This document shows, piece by piece, positions 7,702 to 13,755 of a stretch of 26,176 nucleotides of DNA. The first letter of the stretch is position 1; each line of letters begins with the position of its first letter. The translations under genes were made by a program, and so were the position numbers. The notes under the pieces are model-generated. The model ran no database searches. It was given only the letters and a program-made list of their open reading frames with translations, and was not told where the DNA came from. This DNA comes from JAYWIG01 sp043789035 (lineage in GTDB: Bacteria > Pseudomonadota > Gammaproteobacteria > Burkholderiales > Burkholderiaceae_E): assembly GCA_043789035.1 (NCBI GenBank), contig JAYWIG010000332.1, forward strand, positions 1 through 26,176, in the 5' to 3' direction.

Positions 7702-7869
7702 ATGTTAACCGTAAAAAAAATCTTTGCTTCAGTAATTTCGGGAGCATTTACCGCTTTATTTGGAGCGGCAGTTCTAGCCCATCCCGGGCATTTAGAGCAG
7801 GGCAAAAAATCTCAGAAACGAAGCGGTAAGCACGCGACAAATTTAGACAAACCTGGCACACTCCCATAG
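7702..7869 (+). CDS. Small exported protein, 55 residues, function unknown
   Basis: Short gene encoding MLTVKKIFASVISGAF..., with a clear Sec signal peptide: two Lys at 5-6, a hydrophobic core (about 7-24) and a VLA cleavage site after Ala26. The predicted mature peptide has about 29 residues. It begins HPGH and is rich in Lys, Gly, Ser and His (HPGHLEQGKKSQKRSGKH), so metal or surface binding is conceivable but unproven. The ATG has a good ribosome binding site, GAGGGAG, about seven bases upstream, much better than most genes here. I do not recognise a family. It stands alone between tRNA-Leu and the convergent TesA gene. The signal peptide and ribosome binding site argue for a real gene; its small size is the main doubt. 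Confidence 0.6.
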   Translation: MLTVKKIFASVISGAFTALFGAAVLAHPGHLEQGKKSQKRSGKHATNLDKPGTLP

Positions 7870-7969
7870 GTTAATAGTCAGAAGGTAACAGGTAACTTTT
7901 CGGCGGCAAGTACAAATTCTGCTACTGGCTGAGTTAGCCTTTTGAAAGGCAGACCCAGCGATGCCTAAT

Positions 7970-8608
7970 TTATTCCTTTGACATTTTCTGTAGGGCAGGC
8001 CACACATTGGCTAGCATTTTGGGTTGCGCAGCTTCGGTTGGGTGAATTCGATCAGTTTGAAAATAGCTTAGATCTTCACCAAAACCTTCGAGAAAAAACG
8101 GCACAAGCACGACACCATTGTTTGCGAGCGCTTTAAACATTCCTTCAAACTTTTCGCCATAAGTTTTACCGAAATTCGGTGGTAACTTCATGCCGACCAA
8201 GAGTACCTTGGCTTGGATTTTCTGGCTGGCAGCAATCATTTCTGTAAGGTTGGCTTGGGTTGAGGCCATATCTAAACCTCGTAAGGCATCATTGCCACCT
8301 AACTCGATAACAACTATTTGCGGCTTGTGTTTTGCCAACAAACTAGGCAACCTTGTTTTTCCACCTGAGGTGGTTTCACCACTAATGCTGGCATTGAATA
8401 CTTGAACGTCACGCTTGTCTTTTTTGAGCTGCGCTTCAAGTAAAGTGACCCAGCCAGAGCCACGCTTTAAGCCGTATTCAGCAGAAAGACTATCGCCCAT
8501 GATTAGCCAAGTTGGTTTGTCTGCGGGCGCTGCAATAGCCTGAACAGGTGACAGAAAGGTTAATGCAACAAGCACCGACCCAAAAGCAGCCATAATTGCT
8601 CGCCTCAA
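7970..8608 (-). CDS. tesA: Arylesterase / acyl-CoA thioesterase TesA-like SGNH hydrolase
   Basis: Periplasmic SGNH/GDSL esterase of the TesA (thioesterase I/lysophospholipase L1) type. All SGNH blocks are seen. Numbered from the TTG at 8608, they are GDSLSAEYG with nucleophile Ser40, the Gly in SISGETTSGG, GGND with Asn106, and DRIHPT with Asp186 and His189. The start is uncertain. The ATG at 8593 gives a signal peptide with no positive charge, whereas the TTG at 8608 adds MRRAI and has GAGAG eight bases upstream, so I prefer it (212 residues). An ATG at 8671 is also in frame but overlaps the start codon of the divergent ABC gene. The hydrophobic stretch MAAFGSVLVALTFLSPVQA followed by IAAP is the secretion signal in any case. 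The tesA/ybbA divergent pair is widely conserved in proteobacteria. Confidence 0.88.
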   Translation of the reverse strand: MRRAIMAAFGSVLVALTFLSPVQAIAAPADKPTWLIMGDSLSAEYGLKRGSGWVTLLEAQLKKDKRDVQVFNASISGETTSGGKTRLPSLLAKHKPQIVVIELGGNDALRGLDMASTQANLTEMIAASQKIQAKVLLVGMKLPPNFGKTYGEKFEGMFKALANNGVVLVPFFLEGFGEDLSYFQTDRIHPTEAAQPKMLANVWPALQKMSKE

Positions 8609-8669
8609 GAGTAAATCTCTCGTTGTGTAAGCTCTTCTCACCGTTTTGATTAGGAAGTCATTCGATTTC

Positions 8670-9335
8670 ATGTCTGCCATTATCGTTGATCGTTTAACTA
8701 AACAAGTACTAGACTCTGGAAACGCTGCACTTACCATTCTTGATGACATCAGTTTTGTTATCGAAGAAGGGCAAACTGTCGCCATTGTTGGAGCAAGTGG
8801 CTCGGGAAAATCGACTTTGCTTGGCTTGCTCGCTGGTTTAGATCTGCCCAGCTCTGGTTCCGTCACGTTGCTCGGGCAAGCTCTTTATGCCTTGAATGAA
8901 GATCAACGAGCCGAGTGGCGTGGGCGTAATTTGGGGTTCGTATTTCAGTCTTACCAGCTTCTACCGCAAATGTCGGCGCTTGAAAATGTAATGTTGCCGC
9001 TTGAACTCCGTGGTGAGCGTGGTGCCATGCAAAGGGCTCAGACGCTTTTAAGTCAGGTCGGTTTGGAAGCTCGATTGAATCATTACCCGAAAACACTTTC
9101 AGGGGGAGAACAGCAGAGGGTTGCTTTGGCGAGAGCCTTTGCACCCAACCCTAAGCTCCTGCTTGCGGATGAGCCAACGGGTAGTTTAGACGCAGCAACT
9201 GGCGAGCGTATCATCGAGTTGCTGTTTGAGCTTAATGCAAAGAATAAAACAACCTTGGTTTTAGTCACCCATGATGAGCAACTGGCCAAGCGTTGTGATC
9301 AGCAGATTCGATTGAGTGCAGGCAAGGTTGTGTAG
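8670..9335 (+). CDS. ABC transporter ATP-binding protein, YbbA/LolD type
   Basis: 221-residue ATPase of the MacB/LolD/YbbA group. Motifs: Walker A GASGSGKST (41-49), Q-loop VFQSYQLLP (91-99), signature LSGGEQQRVALARA (143-156), Walker B LLLADEPTGSLD (163-174) and switch His201 (VTHD). The ATG at 8670 is preferred over a TTG at 8646 because MSAIIVDRLTKQ matches the usual N-terminus; AGGAAG lies 12 bases upstream. In E. coli ybbA is divergent from tesA and followed by the permease gene ybbP. Here tesA is divergent as expected, but the next gene is the convergent TRAP subunit, so no permease is present and the partner must be encoded elsewhere, if there is one. Confidence 0.92.
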   Translation: MSAIIVDRLTKQVLDSGNAALTILDDISFVIEEGQTVAIVGASGSGKSTLLGLLAGLDLPSSGSVTLLGQALYALNEDQRAEWRGRNLGFVFQSYQLLPQMSALENVMLPLELRGERGAMQRAQTLLSQVGLEARLNHYPKTLSGGEQQRVALARAFAPNPKLLLADEPTGSLDAATGERIIELLFELNAKNKTTLVLVTHDEQLAKRCDQQIRLSAGKVV

Positions 9336-9340
9336 CGACG

Positions 9341-10672
9341 CTACTTCTGCTTGCCCATTACCAGATCTGGAAGTATGGTGACGGTTTGCGGGAAAATCGA
9401 AATAATCGCAATACAAATCAGCAAACAACCAAAAAACGGTAAAGCTGCTTTGGCAATGACGTTGGAATCCTTTCCCGTCATGTTTTGAAGTACGAATAAG
9501 TTAAAACCAACGGGTGGCGTCACCTCTGCAATTTCAACCAACAGAATGACAAAAATACCGAACCAGATTAGATCGAAGCCTGCTTTTTGAATCATCGGCA
9601 AAACGACTGCTGCGGTAAGCACAATCATTGAAATGCCATCAAGCGCAGTGCCGAGAATAAGATAGATTAAAGACAATACGGCGATGAGCGCTAAAGGGCT
9701 GAAACCCTGAGCATTTACCCACTCTGCCAGCTCGCGGGGTATGCCTGTCAGTGCCATGGCTTTAGTGAGAAATGCTGCACCCGCTAAGATAAACATGATC
9801 ATGCAGGAAACGCGGGTTGCGCCCATTAAACTATCTTTGAAGTTCTGCCAATTGAGGGATTTCCCCCAAGCGGCGATAGCCAACGACCCCAGTACTCCAT
9901 AAGCTGCGCATTCGGTCGCGGTAGCTAAGCCGGCAACTAGTACCCAGACGATGAAGACAATCAACACTGTGCAGGGTATGAGACTGCCGGATGCTTTAAG
10001 CTTTTGCTTAAAACTCATCGGTGCATCGGCAGCAGGAACTTTGTCAGGATTGCGAATCGACCACCAAGCGATATAGCCAGAAAAAAGAGCCATCAATATA
10101 AAGCTAGGAATAAATCCCGCTAGAAATATTCGAATGATCGAGGCGTCAGCTGCCACTGCATAAACCACCATCGTGATTGACGGTGGAATAAGAATGCCTA
10201 GAGTTCCCGCGGTAGCTAAGCTGCCAAGCACAAGTTGCTCGTCATAGCCCCGGCGCTTTAACTCAGGGAGCGCTACTTTGGCGATGGTCGCACAGGTAGC
10301 CGCAGAAGAGCCGGAGACTGAACCAAAAATGCCGCAACCCAAAATCGTCGTGTGCATTAAGCGGCCCGGCACCCGATTTAACCAAGGCGCTAAACCTTCG
10401 AACATTTCTTCAGAAAGGCGAGTGCGGAAAAGAATTTCGCCCATCCAAATAAACAAGGGTAGGGCGGCAAGTTCCCAAGATGCGTTTGATTCCCAAAGCG
10501 CAGAGAATAAATTTTTACCGATAACGGGCATCGAAGCGCCGGTAAACAGAACCATCGCAATAAAACCGATGAAGGCCAGTGTAACTGCGATCCAAAGCCC
10601 ACCTGCAAGCAAGGCAACCATAAGTACCAGAAGTATGCTGCCAATCTCAACGACGTTTAAACCAGTAATCAT
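9341..10672 (-). CDS. dctM: TRAP transporter large permease subunit (DctM family)
   Basis: Inner-membrane subunit that carries out the Na+-driven transport step of a TRAP uptake system. The 443-residue protein is almost wholly hydrophobic, with about 12 membrane segments, normal for the family. DctM hallmarks: PLFIWMGEILFRT near 70-85, GSVSGSSAATCATI (about 117-130), GILIPPSITMVVYAVAA, and the second half repeat with LILGTALDGISMIVLT and VAEVTPPVGFNLFVLQ-like sequence (seen as EIAEVTPPVGFNL). It is the last gene of dctP-dctQ-dctM, starting 4 bp after the dctQ stop. Its own stop is 5 bp from the convergent ABC ATPase stop, with no obvious terminator. Confidence 0.95.
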   Translation of the reverse strand: MITGLNVVEIGSILLVLMVALLAGGLWIAVTLAFIGFIAMVLFTGASMPVIGKNLFSALWESNASWELAALPLFIWMGEILFRTRLSEEMFEGLAPWLNRVPGRLMHTTILGCGIFGSVSGSSAATCATIAKVALPELKRRGYDEQLVLGSLATAGTLGILIPPSITMVVYAVAADASIIRIFLAGFIPSFILMALFSGYIAWWSIRNPDKVPAADAPMSFKQKLKASGSLIPCTVLIVFIVWVLVAGLATATECAAYGVLGSLAIAAWGKSLNWQNFKDSLMGATRVSCMIMFILAGAAFLTKAMALTGIPRELAEWVNAQGFSPLALIAVLSLIYLILGTALDGISMIVLTAAVVLPMIQKAGFDLIWFGIFVILLVEIAEVTPPVGFNLFVLQNMTGKDSNVIAKAALPFFGCLLICIAIISIFPQTVTILPDLVMGKQK

Positions 10673-10676
10673 CTAT

Positions 10677-11210
10677 TCAAACGTCTTCACTAAAATCGCC
10701 GCGAGCATGCCGTTCTTCGACGGCCAAAACATAGCTCGGTTTACTTCCAGCAATCACTCGAAACAACTCGTCTATAAAGGCTACGAATAGCAGTATGGCG
10801 CCCAGCACAATGCTAAGTTGCGGTATCCACATCGGCACCACAATTAAACCTTGGGACAGATCATTAAATCTGAAGATCTCCCACACATAGCTGCACACTG
10901 AATAGGCCACATACCCGGTAAACAAACTGCCCATACTCAATGTCACTAATTCGAAAAAACGGCGTCGCGCAGGTGCCATTTTTGAGATAAGTAGCTCAAC
11001 GCGAACAAAATCGCCATGCTTAAATGCATGGCCCATACCGAAAAACGCCGCAGCTGCGGTAAGCCAAGAAACCACGTCCTCTGAACCACCTGTATTTAGC
11101 CCCATCATTCGCATGGTGGAAGTGATAATCATTACCGCAAATATCGTGAATACGAACATCGCGGCAATGACTCCTGTGGCATCAAACAAGCGGTCTAGAA
11201 ATTTTCGCAC
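10677..11210 (-). CDS. dctQ: TRAP transporter small permease subunit (DctQ family)
   Basis: 177-residue membrane protein with four predicted transmembrane helices (about 12-34, 47-64, 90-110, 130-152), the standard DctQ topology. It forms the membrane complex with DctM. Segments such as SEDVVSWLTAAAAFFGMGHAFKHGDFVRVELL match the family core, in which the helix before the charged loop and the HGDFVRVEL stretch are conserved. It starts with GTG at 11210, 25 bp after the dctP stop, with only a weak ribosome binding site, and ends 4 bp before dctM. Tight spacing suggests translational coupling within the operon. The hydrophilic C-terminal tail is rich in charged residues. Confidence 0.92.
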   Translation of the reverse strand: MRKFLDRLFDATGVIAAMFVFTIFAVMIITSTMRMMGLNTGGSEDVVSWLTAAAAFFGMGHAFKHGDFVRVELLISKMAPARRRFFELVTLSMGSLFTGYVAYSVCSYVWEIFRFNDLSQGLIVVPMWIPQLSIVLGAILLFVAFIDELFRVIAGSKPSYVLAVEERHARGDFSEDV

Positions 11211-11235
11211 GTAGATTTCTTGGTCAGTAAGTCGA

Positions 11236-12258
11236 TTATGGCTTTAGAAACGCGTCAACTGCCTGCTTACCTTCTGGCCCGGCTTTAGCTAACCATTGCT
11301 GTAATAGCTGATCACCAACCTTTTTCATATCGGTTTTCAATTGTGCTGACGGAGGAAGAATATTCATGCCTTGTTTTTTAAGCTCGGCCAGATACCAACC
11401 ATTTTTTTCCATCGACGTTTTCCATCCGCGGTTTTCTGCTTCAAGTGAGGCTTTTGTTAAAGCATCTTGCGAGGCTTTATCGAGTTTGCCAAAGGCTTCT
11501 TTATTCATAATTACCGCATTTTTTGGTAACCACGCTTGGGTGTCGTACCAAAATTTTAAGTGCTCATAGGTTTTGGTGTCATAGCCGGTTGAACCAGAAG
11601 ACATGTATGACTCGACTGCGCCAGTAGCTAACGCTTGGCTTAATTCAGCGGCTTGAATTGTGACGGCCTGAGCACCAACAATTTTCGCAATTTCAGCTGT
11701 ACCAACGTTATAAGCTCGCCATTTAACGCCCTTTAAATCAGCCGATGAGTTAATAGCTTTTTTAGAGTAAATGCCTTGTGGAGGCCAAGGCACCGTGAAC
11801 AAAAGCATCATGCCTTGTTCGGCCAATTTCTTTTCCATCATCGGCTTAGTGATTTTATAAAGCTTTTGCGCTTCGTCGTAGCTATCGGCCAAAAACGGGA
11901 TAACGTCGATGCCCCACATGGCCCATTCATTCTCAAAGTTTGAAATTAAAATTTCTCCCATGGCGGCTTGATTACCACGTACGGCATTTTTGATTTCAGT
12001 CGCTTTGAAAAGCGAGGCATTTGCATGCACGGTGATTTTTACCTTGCCTGCGGTTGCTTTATCAACTTCGTTGGCGAAAATGACTAAGTTCTCGGTATGG
12101 AAGTTGGCTGGCGCATAAGCGGCTGCTAGATCGAGCTTAACTTGTGCTTGTGCAATCGTAGGAGCGGCCGTGGTTGCCAACGCAACGGCAGTAGCGGTTA
12201 CGCCGAGCGCAAATGCGCGCCGCCCAGCATGTTGGAATGTGCGAATCAATGATTTCAT
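11236..12258 (-). CDS. dctP: TRAP transporter substrate-binding protein (DctP family)
   Basis: Periplasmic solute receptor of 340 residues that delivers its ligand to DctQM. An N-terminal export signal ends at a likely AQA cleavage site (after residue 38). It contains GRRAF, which loosely resembles a twin-arginine motif but lacks the full consensus, so Sec export is equally likely. The DctP core is visible, including LKGVKWRAYN with Arg181, the conserved arginine that holds the ligand carboxylate in this family, followed by ELSQALATGAVES. This implies a carboxylate ligand; the chemical identity is not readable. The ATG at 12258 has AGGG eight bases upstream. It is the first gene of the transporter operon and diverges from the regulator gene, which suggests co-regulation with the racemase and oxoprolinase-like genes. 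Confidence 0.94.
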   Translation of the reverse strand: MKSLIRTFQHAGRRAFALGVTATAVALATTAAPTIAQAQVKLDLAAAYAPANFHTENLVIFANEVDKATAGKVKITVHANASLFKATEIKNAVRGNQAAMGEILISNFENEWAMWGIDVIPFLADSYDEAQKLYKITKPMMEKKLAEQGMMLLFTVPWPPQGIYSKKAINSSADLKGVKWRAYNVGTAEIAKIVGAQAVTIQAAELSQALATGAVESYMSSGSTGYDTKTYEHLKFWYDTQAWLPKNAVIMNKEAFGKLDKASQDALTKASLEAENRGWKTSMEKNGWYLAELKKQGMNILPPSAQLKTDMKKVGDQLLQQWLAKAGPEGKQAVDAFLKP

Positions 12259-12387
12259 AGTTGGAACCCTTTTTGTTTAGACTCTAAGTAACGAAGGTTT
12301 TACAAGTGATATGTTGAGCGATTAGGCTACCCGGTGCTCTATCGTAATCGAAATGTCGCTCGCCAAATTGCAAAACGCTACTTTTCG

Positions 12388-12411
12388 AATTCCGATTTAA
12401 ATTCCGATTTT
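12388..12411. repeat. Tandem 12-bp repeat in the divergent control region
   Basis: Two adjacent copies of AATTCCGATTTW: AATTCCGATTTA (12388-12399) and AATTCCGATTTT (12400-12411). They lie just downstream of the predicted -10 box of the dctPQM promoter (minus strand), in the early transcribed leader. They could be a regulator site or a replication-slippage product. Confidence 0.6.
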
Positions 12412-12417
12412 TTTGAA

Positions 12418-12447
12418 AGTTTACGGTTCATAAATATAAATTGTCAA
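12418..12447 (-). promoter_or_regulatory. Probable promoter of dctPQM
   Basis: On the minus strand: a perfect -35 TTGACA (12447-12442), 18-bp spacer, and -10 TAAACT (12423-12418, 4 of 6 matches). The transcript would start near 12411 and carry a leader of about 150 nt before the dctP ATG at 12258. The -35 box lies inside the TTGT-CA-ACAA palindrome, which suggests repression by a protein bound there. Confidence 0.55.
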
Positions 12448-12455
12448 CAAATTGT
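12438..12455. promoter_or_regulatory. Candidate operator in the dctP/regulator divergent region
   Basis: Overlapping symmetrical elements: TTGT-CA-ACAA (12441-12450) and ACAA-A-TTGT (12447-12455), plus the heptamer AAATTGT repeated 11 bp apart (12438-12444 and 12449-12455), one helical turn. TTG...CAA dyads are common in MarR-family operators. The site covers the -35 of dctPQM and lies 20-40 bases before the regulator start codon, so binding could control both directions. Confidence 0.5.
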
Positions 12456-12476
12456 ATATAAATTACCATTTTGAAA

Positions 12477-13037
12477 ATGAGCTCAAAAAAAGTCGAAAAG
12501 CTAAAAGCGGTACATGCTGCCCCCGAATCTCAGGGAACCGAGCCAATCATGTCTTCAAAACATTTAGCACAAGGCGCTTGGCCCGAGCTTTCTGAATTCG
12601 AATTTGGGCTTATCGTGGTGAATAACGCGTTTAACCGTTGGGTAGTTCGATGCATGGCCGCTGCTGGGTTGTCCGACCTTGCTGCCACCGACGTATTGCT
12701 GCTACATCACGTACACCATAGGGGCAGGGGGAAACGACTCGCTGACATTTGCTTTACCTTGAACTATGAGGATGCTCATATCGTCGCCTACTCACTTAGA
12801 AAACTAGTTGCCCTTGGTTTGATCGAAACTAGCAAGGCCGGTAAAGAAGTGCTTTATGCAACCAGTGAAGTTGGACATGAATGGGTATTGAAATACCGCG
12901 ATGTTAGAAATGCCTGCCTAATGCCTAGCATTCAGGTACAAAGTAAAGATGGTCATGCGCTTGCCGAAATGGCTCAGGCTTTGCGTTCTTTATCAGGCGT
13001 TTATGACCAAGCGGCCAGAGCCGCTGCATCGCTTTAG
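12477..13037 (+). CDS. Winged-helix (MarR-like) transcriptional regulator
   Basis: 186-residue predicted DNA-binding regulator. After a basic N-terminal tail (MSSKKVEKLKAV...), the region from about residue 40 (FEFGLIVVNNAFNRWVVRCMAAAGLSDLAATDVLLLHHV) and RLADICFTLNYEDAHIVAYSLRKLVALGLIE form the helical dimerisation part and winged helix of a MarR-like fold; KAGKEVLYATSEVG is the wing. The C-terminus ends LSGVYDQAARAAASL, as in a group of proteobacterial regulators found beside catabolic genes. I chose the ATG at 12477; a TTG at 12471 adds two residues, and neither has a Shine-Dalgarno sequence. It is the first gene of the + strand operon with the racemase and oxoprolinase-like genes and is divergent from dctPQM, so control of the whole cluster is the simplest inference. 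Confidence 0.85.
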   Translation: MSSKKVEKLKAVHAAPESQGTEPIMSSKHLAQGAWPELSEFEFGLIVVNNAFNRWVVRCMAAAGLSDLAATDVLLLHHVHHRGRGKRLADICFTLNYEDAHIVAYSLRKLVALGLIETSKAGKEVLYATSEVGHEWVLKYRDVRNACLMPSIQVQSKDGHALAEMAQALRSLSGVYDQAARAAASL

Positions 13038-13056
13038 GCACAGCGAAATATCCTCG

Positions 13057-13755
13057 ATGAAAACACCTTTTTTCTCGATTCTTCGTTTGGAAAGTAGTTT
13101 TCCGCGACCTATAGGTGATTCGGCAAACCCACAAACCCACCCGTTCGCTGTCCGCGTATCACTGGTTGAAGATGCTGATGTTGATCGAGTTATTTATGAC
13201 GGAGCCAAAGGGCTAGTGACGAACTTTGTGCAAAAGGCTAAAGTTCAAATTGGGCAAGGTGCTATTGCCGTCGGAACTTCCTGTGGGTTTTTGTTTGAAC
13301 ATCAGAATGACCTACAAAGCCAAATCGAAGTGCCCTTCGTAAGCTCATCACTTACCATGCTCACTGCAGATTTGGCTGAACCGATAGCAGTGCTGAGTTT
13401 CGATGGTGAATTATTAAGCCATGCAGCTTGGTTTAAAAAGGCTTGCCTTGGCCTTGAAAAGATTGTTGTTGGCGGAATTCCAAAAGTTGGTCATCTCTTT
13501 AGTGTGATTCGAAAAAATCAAACCGAACTAAATTTGAAAGTTGCCGAAACTGAAGTCGTTGGATCGGCGATAGCCTTGGCACGGCTATGCATCGAGAGGT
13601 TTGGCCTGCCACCGCGAACACTATTATTGGAGTGTACGAATCTCGGTGTCTATCGGATCGCGATACAAAAAGCCTTCAATGATTGCCGCTACGAATGCAA
13701 GCTAATCGACTATAACGATGTAATGGCGCGTTGTTGGAATACATTACAAAAATGA
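13057..13755 (+). CDS. Aspartate/glutamate (hydantoin) racemase-family protein
   Basis: 232-residue cytoplasmic protein of the Asp/Glu racemase superfamily, cofactor-independent enzymes that use two cysteines as acid/base. Both are in place: Cys76 in VGTSCGFLF and Cys193 in LLLECTNLGVYR. The N-terminal pattern FPRPIGDSANPQTHPFAV is typical of a subgroup usually annotated as aspartate/glutamate or hydantoin racemase. The ATG at 13057 begins the homologous region; longer in-frame starts run into the regulator gene. It begins 19 bp after the regulator stop, and its TGA overlaps the ATG of the next gene (ATGA, 13752-13755), so translation of the two is probably coupled. Likely role: interconversion of D- and L-forms of the substrate opened by the neighbouring oxoprolinase-like enzyme (inference). 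It could instead be a decarboxylase or isomerase of the same fold. Confidence 0.82.
   Translation: MKTPFFSILRLESSFPRPIGDSANPQTHPFAVRVSLVEDADVDRVIYDGAKGLVTNFVQKAKVQIGQGAIAVGTSCGFLFEHQNDLQSQIEVPFVSSSLTMLTADLAEPIAVLSFDGELLSHAAWFKKACLGLEKIVVGGIPKVGHLFSVIRKNQTELNLKVAETEVVGSAIALARLCIERFGLPPRTLLLECTNLGVYRIAIQKAFNDCRYECKLIDYNDVMARCWNTLQK

Noticed and set aside
7620..7805. Minus-strand open reading frame opposite the small exported-protein gene
   Set aside because: No signal, no domain, and the + strand has the better ribosome site and signal peptide.
7937..7950. GCCTTTTGAAAGGC hairpin between the 55-residue gene and tesA as a bidirectional terminator
   Set aside because: No T-run on either strand after the stem.
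10278..10790. 170-codon open reading frame antisense to dctM/dctQ
   Set aside because: Shadow of two clear membrane protein genes; composition not protein-like for any family I know.
11236..12258. Twin-arginine export of DctP (GRRAF in the signal peptide)
   Set aside because: The hydrophobic and charged residues after the RR do not meet the full S/T-R-R-x-F-L-K consensus; Sec export is at least as likely, so not claimed.
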